Shown here: piece by piece, positions 22,442 to 31,214 of the stretch | Position numbering within the stretch: position 1 is the first letter of the stretch | Layout of the letters: each line of letters opens with the position of its first letter | NCBI GenBank assembly: GCA_028023455.1 | Contig: JAQFVV010012544.1 | Location: 124,001 to 188,000, forward strand | Reading direction: 5' to 3' | Length of the DNA: 64,000 nucleotides | From: Epiperipatus broadwayi | Lineage: Eukaryota; Onychophora; Udeonychophora; Euonychophora; Peripatidae | Translations under genes and position numbers: made by a program | Notes under the pieces: generated by a model | Databases searched by the model: none | Told to the model about the DNA's origin: nothing | Seen by the model: the letters and a program-made list of their open reading frames with translations, nothing else

Positions 22442-22528
22442 AGATAATTTTAGCTTTTTTGCATTATAAGGTCATGTCTATCAGTTGTATAAGATGTACT
22501 GGATAGCTAAAAGAGCTTGAAAGTATCT

Positions 22529-22531
<3 letters not shown>

Positions 22532-22578
<47 letters not shown>

Positions 22579-22585
22579 AGATCAG

Positions 22586-22633
<48 letters not shown>
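22532..22633. repeat. two (TA)n runs flanking an 18-bp unique island
   Basis: Pure TA runs at about 22532-22574 and 22590-22633, separated by CCCAGATCAGCTGA. They sit between the family B array and the Penelope inverted pair. Confidence 0.9.
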
Positions 22634-22637
<4 letters not shown>

Positions 22638-24075
22638 TTAATATTTGGGCTGATATTAGGAATACACACACTTATATAATTCGGAAAGCATAACTATATA
22701 TAATTCAAATCAAACCCAATCACTAAATGACAAACTTTGTTGATTCTTCTAACGTTTTCGAAGGTATAGCCTTCATTTTCAAGAAGTACAAAATCTTTTC
22801 ATTTTCCACGATGTGCAAATATGCAAAATATGGCATAAAATGATTCTTTTTTGTTCATCACGTGTTCATCTGATATGATATAACACATCTCCTTCACCTT
22901 CCTCTGCAGATCATGTCACTCTCTACACAACATGTTCAGCCTATCCAGCCTGCACTCATGGCCCACAGCCAATGAGTGTTGTACAAAAATAGAAGGGTGA
23001 GATGGGGCCTCTATGGCTTTGTTATACGCATATACATGCTGGGACAATTTTGTCTAGAATGATGCCTTCGTTTCCCCATAATATACAGCTGGGCAATTGT
23101 TATCACTACATGCAATCTTGTAGACCATTTGCTGTGCATGTACTGGGAGAATATAGTCTTTGGTATTGTTTATACTCCTGTTAAGACTAGGAGGTGATTG
23201 GAAACACACACTAAAAGCAGAGCAAAAAATTGTATGCAAATCTCTATGAATATTTCTAATATATGTAAGCAAGATAAGGGGTTTATTTTGTTTCAGCTCA
23301 TGAATCAGCTCTTTATTAAATTTCCTAATAACATTGTCAATTACTCTTTTATTATATTTAGCATTGATAAGCTGAAACAAAATAAACCCCATATTTTGCA
23401 TCCATATGTTAGAAATATTCATAGAGATTTGCATACAATTTTTTGCACCGATTTTGGTGTGTGTTTTTGATCACCTCCTAATGTTAACAGGAGTATAAAC
23501 AATACCAAAGACTATATTCTCCCAGTACATGCACAGCAAGCAGTCTTAAAGAACATATGTAGTGACAACAATTGCCCAGCTGCATATTATGGGGAAATGA
23601 AGGCATCGGTCTAGACAAGATTATCCCAGCATGTATATGCATATAACAAAGCCTTAGTGGACCCATCTCACCCCTCTATTTTTGTACAGCACTCATCAGC
23701 TGTGGACCATCAGTACAAGCCAGGATAGGCTGAGCATGTTGTGTAGAGTGACATGATCTGCAGAAGAAGGTGAAAGAGGCATGTTATATTATTACAGATG
23801 AACATGTGATGAACAAAAACAATCATTTTATGCCATATCGAAGAAATGGCAATTTTAAACATTCTTATCCTGACTAGCATATTTTGCATATTTGCACATT
23901 GTGGAAAATGAAGAGATTTTGAACTTCTTGAAAAAGAAGGTTATACCTTCGAAAATGTTAGAAGAATCAACAAAGTTTGTCATTTAGTGATTGGGTTTGA
24001 TTTGATTTATATATAATTTTGCTCACTGAATTATATAAGTGTGTGTATTTCTAATATTAATGCAAATATTAAGGT
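22633..24075. mobile_element. Penelope-like element, head-to-head inverted pair
   Basis: Left arm 22633-23300 and right arm 23368-24075 are inverted copies around about 65 bp of spacer. Coding direction points outward: the left arm reads on the minus strand, the right on the plus strand. The left arm encodes the linker and start of GIY-YIG: IRKFNKELIHELKQ, YIRNIHRDLHTIF, SVCFQSPPSLNRSINNTKDY, QMVYKIACSDNNCPAVYYGET, which align with the linker of the 8-kb element. The right arm carries the same text with stops plus TRLSQHVYAYNKA and later GIY-YIG residues. The right arm keeps 39 bp (about 23838-23876) that the left arm lost between short CATAT repeats. Both arms are broken; the family differs from the 8-kb and 15-kb elements. 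Confidence 0.85.
23054..23434 (-). pseudogene. Penelope linker/GIY-YIG fragment
   Basis: A 126-codon open frame inside the left arm, containing the RT-to-nuclease linker and the first half of GIY-YIG (VYKIACSDNNCPAVYYGET, with the CX4-5C pair and the YYGET half-motif), then KASF and a stop. The first residues lie in the spacer and right arm and read antisense to the other copy, so the start is not a real one. Confidence 0.75.
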
Positions 24076-24201
24076 TTTTACATATAGTATTGTCTAACAT
24101 ATATATATATGTCAACAGATGGTGTTCTACCAAAAACACCGTCAAGCGTATGTTTACATAAACGTCAGAGCAAGCATTCACTATCTCTAACTTTAATTCC
24201 A

Positions 24202-24245
24202 CTTTCAGATCATGATTTCAAGCTATTTGCTATCATCAGTGAAAG
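24202..24245 (-). ncRNA. hammerhead ribozyme, family H3 (intact core)
   Basis: Minus-strand order: stem I CTTTCA; CTGATGA; stem II AGC-AAATA-GCT closed by a U-U opposition; GAAA; stem III ATCATGAT, a perfect 8-nt palindrome ending in the cleavage site AUC; stem I partner TGAAAG (six Watson-Crick pairs). All conserved hammerhead bases are present. The predicted cut lies between 24208 and 24207. The palindromic stem III suits action as a dimer. Confidence 0.82.
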
Positions 24246-24600
24246 ACAGGAATTTTAGAAACTAGATCTAAACACAAACTCTGAGCGTTTATGAAACAGT
24301 TTCTATTCAGCTTGCAAGTGTGAATCTTTTAGACACGTAATGTCTTCAAACTCAGCATAGCAAGCCAGATAGTTATATGGGTCTGATCTCAGTTCAGCAT
24401 CACCACATAGTAGAAGCCTCTGCAATATATATCATTGCTAGAAAGACCTCAAAGGTACATTTATGAAAAACAAAAAACAAGTTAAAAACTTGCTAATGCT
24501 TATATTTATGTCAACAGATGGCGTTCTACCAAAAACATCATCAAGTGTATGTTTACATAAATGTCAGAGCAAGCATTCACTATCTCTAACTTTAATTCCA

Positions 24601-24644
24601 CTTTCAGATCATGATTTCAAGCTATTTGCTATCATCAGTGAAAG
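24601..24644 (-). ncRNA. hammerhead ribozyme, family H3 (intact core)
   Basis: Identical in all motifs to the copy 399 bp upstream. The two cut sites would release a 399-nt unit from a minus-strand transcript, the size expected for a retrozyme circle. Confidence 0.82.
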
Positions 24645-25072
24645 ACAGAAATTTTAGAAACTAGATCTAAACACAAACTCTGAGCGTTTATGAAACAGTT
24701 TCTATTCAGCTTGCAAGTGTAAATCTTTTAGACACATAATGTCTTCAAACTTAGCATAGCAAGCCATATTGCTATATGGGTCTGATCTCAGTTCAGCATC
24801 ACCACATAGTAGAAGCCTCTGTAATATATATCATTGCTAGAAAGACCTCAAAGGTACATTTATGAAAAACAAAAATACAAGTTAAAAACTTGATAACGCT
24901 TGTATTTATGTCAACAGATGGCATTCTACCAAAAACCCCATCAAGCTATCTGACTTGCTATGCTGAGTTTGAAGACATTATGTGTCTAAAAGATTCACAC
25001 TTGCAAGCTGAATAGAAACTGTTTCATAAACGCTCAGAGTTTGTGTTTAGATCTAGTTTCTAAAATTCCTGT

Positions 25073-25116
25073 CTTTCACTTATGATAGAAAATAGCTTGA
25101 AATCATGATCTGAAAG
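25073..25116 (+). ncRNA. hammerhead ribozyme, family H3, core mutated
   Basis: CTTTCA, CTTATGA (G5 changed to T), stem II damaged (TAGAAAATAGCTT), GAAA, ATCATGAT, TGAAAG. Stem I and stem III are intact; the G5 change should abolish cleavage. Confidence 0.72.
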
Positions 25117-25471
25117 TGGAATTAAAGTTAGAGATAGTGAAGGCTTGCTCTGACATTTATGTAAACATACACTTGATGGTGTTTTTGGTAGAACGCCATC
25201 TGTTGACATAAATACAAGCGTTAGCAAGTTTTTAACTTGTTTTTTGTTTTTCATAAATGTACCTTTGAGGTCTTTCTAGCAATGATATATATTGCAGAGG
25301 ATTCTACTATGTGGTGATGCTGAACTGAGATCAGACCCATATAGCTATCTGGCTTGCTATGCTGAGTTTGAAGACATTATGTGTCTAAAAGATTCACGCT
25401 TGCAAGCTGAATAGAAACTGTTTCATAAATGCTCAGAGTTTGTGTTTAGATCTAGTTTCTAAAATTCCTGT

Positions 25472-25515
25472 CTTTCACTGATGATAGCAATTAGCTTGAA
25501 ATCATGATCTGAAAG
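25472..25515 (+). ncRNA. hammerhead ribozyme, family H3 (intact core)
   Basis: CTTTCA, CTGATGA, AGC-AATTA-GCT, GAAA, ATCATGAT, TGAAAG. The stem II loop differs by one base from the minus-strand copies while all helices are kept. Confidence 0.82.
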
Positions 25516-25654
25516 TGGAATTAAAGTTAGAGGTAGTGAATGCTTGCTCTGACGTTTATGTAAACATACGCTTGATGGTGTTTTTGGTAGAACGCCATCT
25601 GTTGACATAAATACAAGTGTTAGCAAGTTTTTAACTTGTTTTTTGTTTTTATAT

Positions 25655-26150
25655 ATATAAATTAATCATAGAATTAAACTTGGTTGCATTATTTTTGATA
25701 GAAACAACTTAATATTAAAAGGAAATATGCCAATGTGTTGGAGAAGGAAGATTTTAAATAAATGTGTTTTACCAGTTCTTACTTATGAATATGAGACTTG
25801 GACACTTAACAGAAGTGTAACAAAGAGATGTCAGACCACTCAAAGAAGTATGGGGAGATGCATGTTAGGACTAACAAGAAAAGACTGAAAATGAAATACA
25901 TGGGTAAGAGAACATACAGGTGTCATTGACATCATTGAAATAATTAAGAAACTGAAATGATGATGAGCTGAATATATTTCTGGAATATATGACAATTGAT
26001 TAACGTTTGAATTTGTTCCAAGAGATTGTAAAAGACTTAGAAAGAACCCACATGTGAGATGGATTGCTTAAGGAAGAATAGTGTCTAAATATAGATGATT
26101 TATTGGTCTTGGAAAAACCTTTATCCTGCAATATATTGATAATGGTTGAA
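25655..26150 (+). mobile_element. RTE-clade LINE, 3' fragment
   Basis: Begins at IKLGCIIFDRNNLILKGNMPMCW-like text (about 25670), then KCVLPVLTYEYETWTLNRS (about 25765-25815), SDVRPLKEVWGDAC-like text, RTYRCH-HH, and ends with TCCTGCAATATATTGATAATGG (about 26130). Frames are broken. It abuts the right end of the H3 array. Confidence 0.75.
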
Positions 26151-26154
26151 AATG

Positions 26155-26925
26155 ATATATATATATATGTGTGTGTGTGTGAGTGTGTGTGTGGATACTG
26201 AGAGTCTTTATTCATATCTGAGAAAATACCATAAGAATTCACTTTATAATGCATTGTTTCTATTTGTAATGTCATTACTCTATAACTGGATTTTATCACA
26301 ATGAAACAATGATGCCTGTTAAACCTATGTTTCAAATTCATTTTCAAAAATCTTATTGATGATTACATTTATTTATAATAAATAACAATTAACTCTGAGT
26401 AATTTATACTGAATGATGGACTTTCGCACTTTAAATATTCATATATGCTTACATACAAAAAAATAAAAAAAATGTGGTCAGAGCTTCATAGCATATTTGA
26501 CATGTTTATATTAAAATGTAATCATATTATAACAGATAATGTAGAAATCATGCGCTAAGCTTTATTAAATAAAAGATACTGGGCCCTATATTTATAAGTC
26601 AAAGTTATTGAAGATAAGAAAGGTAAAAATAAAAATGAAGAAAATACAATGCACATAAAGACAACTGAGAAATTATTATTTCTATTGGAAACAATAATTA
26701 TTTATTAATTAAGTTTCCAATGATACTATTCTAATCAATGCACTGATTATTCGTTATTTTCATATCAGAGTAGCAATTTATTATTTACTTTTTATAAGTG
26801 CTTTACAGATTATTGGTATAATACAGTTGAAATAATAAAAAAATCTTTTTACAATTTTTTTAGATTAAAATTAATGCTAACAATGCATTAAAAGTATGTG
26901 CATTAATGACAAACTTGCATGTACA
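26155..26925. other. short (TG)n and AT-rich filler
   Basis: A (TA)n-(TG)n microsatellite occupies 26156-26195. The remainder shows no gene or repeat-family match. Confidence 0.6.
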
Positions 26926-27055
26926 AATAGTTAAATATAAGTCAAGCGTTGGTGGTCGAGAGGTCAGCACAGCCACCTTACAAGCAGTTGTCCCGGGTTA
27001 GCGGGTTCGCTTCCCGGCCGATGCTATGACACATGAAAAAAAATAGTTAAATATA
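26925..27055 (+). mobile_element. tRNA-derived SINE with perfect 15-bp target-site duplication
   Basis: The body 26940-27040 is flanked by the exact 15-bp repeat AAATAGTTAAATATA at 26925-26939 and 27041-27055, the hallmark of target-primed insertion. The body has a Pol III A-box (TGGTCGAGAGG, about 26952) and B-box (GGGTTCGCTTCCC, about 27003), a tRNA-like arm CCACCTTACAAGCAG, and a short A-tail. Its GC content is far above its surroundings. A second diverged copy lies on the minus strand at 40730-40820. Being only about 100 bp, it appears to be essentially the tRNA-like head. Confidence 0.88.
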
Positions 27056-27059
27056 CTGC

Positions 27060-28060
27060 GCTATTAATGGTAAGCTTTAATCTAAAAAAAAAATTAAAGA
27101 TACCTTCTTGTTCATTTCAATTTTATCATATTAGTTCTCCGCCAAGTACTTATACAAAATAAATAAATGGAGACAAGATGTATCTAAATATACCTTTAGT
27201 AAATGCTCATTTCAGGTTAGGATGGTTAGTAGAATAGTGAAACAATATTTATATACGAGAATTAATAGCAAATAGTGCTAGAACAATAATATTTTTTGGA
27301 GCATGATTAAAAGTTATTTCTTGTTTTCAATACAATTAATTTCTGACTTCTTTTAGACTTTCATATTTTCCTCCTATTTATTTTTAAATTTTCTTGACTT
27401 AAATTAATTTATGATAATATAGGATACAGAATCTTGAATTTGATAAAGCTTTTAGTTTTTCTGCATATATATTTCAATAGAAATGTGGCACAGTAGTAAC
27501 AAAAAACTACTGAGAATTCACTTTAATAGTAAAAGTAGATCGTAAAACATTCTATTCTAATATACCATGAAATACTAAAAAATAAGTTTTGAATGGCGAA
27601 AGTTTCTGATGTTACACAATATAAATTGGCATTATTGTTTATCTGATTACAGCAAACCATCAATAATATTATGTAGTGTGCTTGTACCCACAGGAAATTT
27701 TATTTTATCTGCATATTTTCAAATTTTAGAATGACTAAAAGAAAAGTTTTTATTCACTGATATGTTATAAACGCATTTGGATATTTGTATAAAAACAAGT
27801 AAATATTTTATAATTTCAATTTTAAATTATAAAATATAGTTGCAAAATAAAATGTGTTCAATTATAATGTTAAACAATGATAAATAATTCAATTTAAATT
27901 AGAACAAAGTCAATTGTATGTAATAAGATTATCTAATTTTATTTATTAGGCAATCATGTGAGTTTGTATTTGTTTGTTTTTTTAAAGGAGAAAATATGCC
28001 CATGTTATATGATTCCAACAAAAAAAACGTTCACTGTTTGGAAATAAAAAAAAGTATTAT
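27060..28060. other. AT-rich stretch, nothing recognised
   Basis: No gene, structured RNA or repeat-family match was seen. Confidence 0.5.
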
Positions 28061-28064
28061 GCAT

Positions 28065-28508
28065 TAATTAACTGATTAAGTCAAATAATTTCACTTTTGG
28101 GAAATATATGTATTCAAGTACGAGTGCGTGTGCGGCGCAAAGATCATTGTATCTATTCAGTTTTCTATCAGCACCAGAGCACAAGTCAGCACGAGTGCAT
28201 TCCGGACAATCCCACAATTGTGTCTAGAGAGAGACATGACCTCAAAAGAAAAATCAAAGAGGCTTTTTTCATCTCACGAGACAACGATGCCATAAATAGG
28301 AAGGACACGTGCTTTGCTTTATCAAAAAAATGGAATTAGCATATTTGCATATCATTATATGTATTAGCAAGCTATGATTATGAAGGCAAGATCCTTTGAA
28401 AGCGCTCAGCTAGTTTATTATTTTTAGTTAGCTATTTTGTATTAACAGCTTTTGGGAACAGTTGCGCCGCACATCCACTGGTACTTGAATTAATTAACTG
28501 AGTAAGAC
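28065..28508 (+). mobile_element. short Penelope-derived insertion with flanking inverted repeats
   Basis: A 20-bp near-duplicate (ATTAATTAACTGATTAAGTC at about 28066, ATTAATTAACTGAGTAAGAC at about 28490, two differences) flanks the segment. Inside, CAAGTACGAGTGCGTGTGCG followed by GCGCAA (28115-28140) faces its inverse ending at about 28488 (TTGCGCCGCAC ... GGTACTTG). CTTTTGGGAA also occurs directly at both ends (about 28094 and 28450). Between lies the C-terminal part of a Penelope GIY-YIG domain. The arrangement resembles a 5'-truncated Penelope copy with remnant terminal repeats. Confidence 0.65.
28140..28339 (+). pseudogene. Penelope GIY-YIG C-terminal fragment
   Basis: An open 80-codon frame whose last 55 or so residues (SVFYQHQSTSQHECIPDN, RERHDLKRKIKEAFFISRDN, INRKDTCFALSKKWN) align with the C-terminus of the 8-kb element (SVFVDHQKEANHEFEPAN, RNDIKRKVKEAWYISRDL, INRRDTCFSISKRW). 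It lacks the RT and the GIY-YIG catalytic half. The low stop density suggests a recent copy. Confidence 0.82.
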
Positions 28509-28509
28509 T

Positions 28510-28950
28510 TGGGATCAATGTTATTGAGATTTTAAATATATTACTATTTAAATACACTGAATATTTTTATTTAATGAAAATAATAAGTTTAGAAATATCA
28601 GCATTTAAAAAAAAATTATCTAAATAAAATTTTGAATGATATTTAGATATTATATGTTTATTGATATTGAAAATACTATATCAGAGTAAGTTTGAATTTG
28701 TTCTATAAACGTAGACCTTTTAAAAAAATTATTTTAAAATTTTTAAAAAAAAAAAATTTTTTTTTTTTTTTAAAAAATAAAAAAAAAAGTTAAAATAATA
28801 ATTAATTTTATCTTTGTTGTGTTCCTTGCAGCAGTCAAAACTTAAGCAAATGTTTGGGCTTTAGAGAGTTAAGTTTTGACTTTTTATACAAAATATTTAT
28901 ATTATAAATATTAGCTAGGTGATAAAAAATAGTAACTTTGAAACTTCTGC
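28510..28950. other. AT-rich stretch with A/T homopolymer block
   Basis: Positions 28735-28795 are a nearly pure block of alternating A-runs and T-runs. Nothing coding is seen. Confidence 0.6.
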
Positions 28951-28954
28951 TTAT

Positions 28955-29110
28955 TTCATTATAATAATAATCAGAATTAAGCTAATGCACTTTATGGATT
29001 TTAACTATAAATGAATACACTCACTTTCCATAGACAAGATAAAATCTTTGTGAAAAGATAGAATGAATCATCTATCCTTTCAACCCAAATATTTAAATAT
29101 GAGCAAATCT
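28955..29110. repeat. foldback family M, partial copy
   Basis: TAATAATAATCAGAATTAAGCTAATGCAC, GGATTTTAACTATAAATGAATAC, CACTTTCCA and AAAAGATAGAATGAATCA match the element at 30023-30330. Only one arm and the centre are preserved. Confidence 0.7.
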
Positions 29111-29351
29111 TAATTATTTGGAAATGAGAGTGTGAAGATATTAAACAATCACTTTAAATTACCTTTACTATGTCTGAATGAATGATATTTGCGAAATTTA
29201 CTAGAATTTACGATACATCATTTTTAGTTGAAATTCATCATCATCATCAACCATTATCAATCCACTGCAGGATGGATGTCTCTCCAAGTTCAATCTATCT
29301 TTTCCTATCTTTAGCTTCTCTTCTCCACATCATCCCTGACACTTTCTTATT

Positions 29352-29666
29352 TTATCCATCCATCTCACATGTGGTCTCTTTCTGGGTTTTTTTACAATCT
29401 CTTGGAATCCAGTTTAAAATTTCAATAGTCCTTCTATTATCATATCTTCTAACAATATGTCCAGCCCAACCCCATTTCAGTCTTTTAATTTTATCAATGA
29501 GGTCAGTAACACATGTTTGTTTTCTTACCCATACATTGTGTTTTCGATCCCTTCTTGTTATTCCCAACATGCATCTTTCCATACTTCTTTGAGTGATCTG
29601 AAGTCTGTATTGATCTTCTATTAAGTGTCCAAGTCTCAGATCCATAAGTAAGAACTGGAAAAACAC
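29352..29666 (-). pseudogene. RTE C-terminal fragment
   Basis: The in-frame RTE part is about residues 25-104: QRSMERCMLGITRRDRK, VRKQTCVTDLIDKIKRLKW, GWAGHIVRR and ILNWIPRDCKKTQ. The first 25 residues are read out of frame from the preceding RTE segment. It is a broken half of the same element, not a gene. Confidence 0.8.
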
Positions 29667-29958
29667 ATTTATTAAAAACCTTCCTTTTCAAACACATAGG
29701 CATATTTCCTTTTAGTATCAAGTTATTTCTACCAAAAGCACTCCAACCAAGTTTAATTCTATGATTAATTTCATTCATTATATTTTCATCTGTATTAATA
29801 ATCTGACTAAGGCATTTGTAACTATTAACTTCTTTTAACTCATCATAATCAATCTTTATTTTCATATTTTGAGCAAATCGATTAAACATTACTTTAGTCT
29901 TTTTAACATTTATCTTTAGTCCTACTTTCCTACCTTCATCTGATAACTCCTGCAACAT
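29503..29958 (-). pseudogene. RTE RT thumb/connection fragment
   Basis: A 151-codon open frame within the RTE copy. It starts just after the FADD box and carries GLKINVKKTKVM, RIKLGWSAFGRNNLI and PVLTYGSETWTLN. The last 30 or so residues after a one-base shift are out of frame; the correct continuation is the frame 29352-29620. Confidence 0.82.
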
Positions 29959-30022
29959 TTCCTGTAGCTCTAAAGCATTATTTGCAAAAACAACTACATC
30001 ATCTGCAAAATCTTAGCTGAAA

Positions 30023-30330
30023 TTAAACATATATAAATAAGATATTATATATATAGTGCAATGTTTTTAAACTATAAAAATAATCAGCATTAAGCTAATG
30101 CACCGGTGCTTTGTGGATTTTAACTATAAATGAATATTCTCACTTAAACATTTGAGTTGAAAGGATAGTTGATTCATTCTATCTTTTCCCAAATAGTTTA
30201 TTTTGTGATTGGAAAGTGAGAGTATTCATTTATAATTAAAATCCACAAAGTGCATATGCATTAGCTTAATGCTGATTATTATTACAGTTTAAAAATTGCA
30301 CTATATAAATAAATATCTTATTTACTTTAT
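30023..30330. repeat. foldback family M, complete element
   Basis: Long terminal inverted repeats: 30026-30145 (landmarks AAATAAGATATTA, TAGTGCAAT, AATCAGCATTAAGCTAATGCA, GGATTTTAACTATAAATGAAT) face 30215-30325. The central 70 bp are unpaired (GTTGAAAGGATAGTTGATTC). No coding capacity. It directly adjoins the truncated RTE copy, while a half copy lies on the RTE's other side, so RTE may have inserted into or beside this family. Confidence 0.82.
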
Positions 30331-30334
30331 TATA

Positions 30335-30660
30335 ATGAAATAAAGTATAATTTCATAAAAAGGGAAGGTACACCATGCAGGAAAGATTATAAAATTATAA
30401 CTCATTTACAGATTTACAGCTTAGCATTGCTTTCGACTAGGCTGGTCATATTCATACCACACTTTTCTACCATTTAACTTGAGTAAAGCTAATAATTGTA
30501 AAGTTGAAAACTTTCAAATAGATTTACAGATGTATTGTATTTTAATACACTTTTAAATTTATAATATATGTAATTAAAATATCAGCAATGGACAAGATAA
30601 AATTCAATGTAATATAAATGAAGAATTGCTTCATATTTTTTAATCCAAACGTTGTAATAT
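30335..30660. other. AT-rich stretch, nothing recognised
   Basis: No gene or repeat-family match was seen. Confidence 0.5.
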
Positions 30661-30664
30661 TTAA

Positions 30665-30890
30665 TCATTCTTATATATAGAATTCACAAAATAAGCTCTT
30701 AACAAGCTGGTATTTTTAATCTAATGCTTCAATATCCTAGCATCTTACTGATGATGCCAGAAGCAGAAACTGGTCTGGAGTTGAGGATATTTTCAAAGCT
30801 TGTTAAGAGCTTACTTTGCAAGCTCTATATATAACATTTGTAAATACAAGCTTATTAAATTAAGTCATGTGACATCTGACTTGATTTTTT
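30665..30890 (+). mobile_element. ribozyme-family H2, single copy
   Basis: The hammerhead (30742-30781) lies between inverted flanks: TCTTATATATAGA with AAGCTCTTAACAAGCT on the left, AGCTTGTTAAGAGCTT with TCTATATATAA on the right. The right flank continues CAAGCTTATTAAATTAAGTCATGTGACATCTGACTTG, which also borders the H2 cluster at 54.5-55.7 kb. Confidence 0.78.
30742..30781 (+). ncRNA. hammerhead ribozyme, family H2
   Basis: ATCTTA, CTGATGA, stem II TGC-CAGAA-GCA, GAAA, stem III ACTGGT ending in cleavage site GUC, TGGAGT. The core is fully conserved. Stem I pairs weakly (U-A plus G-U wobbles with one C-A mismatch). The predicted cut follows 30775. Confidence 0.75.
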
Positions 30891-31214
30891 ATCATTTTAA
30901 TCATTTTTATAAATAAATTTTGAAGTTGTGCATGCAAAATGCCAATAGCTGTAGCTCTCATTTATGAGAGAAAAATAAAAGTTTATGTTATTTATATAAG
31001 AAGGTACTCTTATTTATTTATATATAGTTCATTCTTTTTTTTTCTAAAAATGAAGCTTTAATGTTTATTTGTTAAGCATATTATTTATAAAAAAATTAAT
31101 TAATTAAAATTTAAAGTTATTTCTTTAAAAACATTTTATTATATGATAAATGTATTAAAAGCAATATATTAAAATGTTTTCCTATATTAAGTATCATGAT
31201 TATCAAATACCTTT

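Larger units (their letters stand above)
20800..22530. mobile_element. ribozyme-family B array: two minus-sense then two plus-sense units
   Basis: Minus-sense units start at about 20804 and 21279 (landmark AATACATGTA then TTGTCTATACTAAATTTAA), a period of 475 bp. From about 21700 the orientation flips: plus-sense units at about 21700-22100 and 22130-22530 carry TCAACAAGGGC, TTAAAGATTTG, GACCAACT and GTTTAGCAT. Four hammerhead positions are present (20944-20989, 21420-21465, about 21910-21975 and 22400-22441), all damaged. Two tandem units followed by two inverted ones repeats the layout of the H3 array at 24.1-25.65 kb. Confidence 0.8.
24111..25650. mobile_element. ribozyme-family H3 array: tandem units then inverted tandem units
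   Basis: Units start at GTCAACAGATGG at 24111, 24510 and 24910 (periods 399 and 400 bp). The third is cut after about 40 bp, at 24948, where orientation flips; two minus-sense units follow, with GTTGAC ending at 25206 and 25606 (period 400). Nucleotide identity among units is very high by eye. Each complete unit has a hammerhead on the strand opposite to the listed landmark and a shared upstream module (for example 24340-24395). The apparent 64-codon frames in these units are repeats of one another and not genes. Confidence 0.85.
29228..30015 (-). mobile_element. RTE-clade LINE, 5'-truncated copy
   Basis: The minus-strand coding text begins inside the RT active site (DFADDVVVFANN at about 30012-29975, the F-ADD box), then LQELSDEGRKVGLKINVKKTKVMF, a DELKEVNSYKCL segment, NEINHRIKLGWSAFGRNNLI, CVFPVLTYGSETWTLN, a frameshift at about 29600, then RSMERCMLGITRRDRK, WVRKQTCVTDLIDKIKRLKW, GWAGHIVRR and the tail. 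The 3' end has TCCTGCAGTGGATTG followed by a TGATGATGATGA repeat (29237-29250), the typical RTE terminus. It is the least damaged RTE copy here. Confidence 0.88.

Noticed and set aside
16399-23700. Every TCATCAG/CTGATGA match taken as a ribozyme
   Set aside because: Matches such as about 23694 (ACTCATCAGCTGTGG, within Penelope text) and 6548 (ATTCATCAGCACC) have no second core box, so only sites with both boxes and stems were kept.
24463-25254. Two similar 64-codon frames (MKNKKQVKNLL...)
   Set aside because: They are homologous because they lie in inverted copies of the H3 repeat; the open frames do not extend through other units and overlap the ribozyme on the opposite strand.
26940-27040. 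Functional tRNA gene (possibly Val or Leu)
   Set aside because: The perfect flanking target duplication, A-tail and a second diverged copy at 40.7 kb point to a SINE; acceptor-stem pairing is not convincing.
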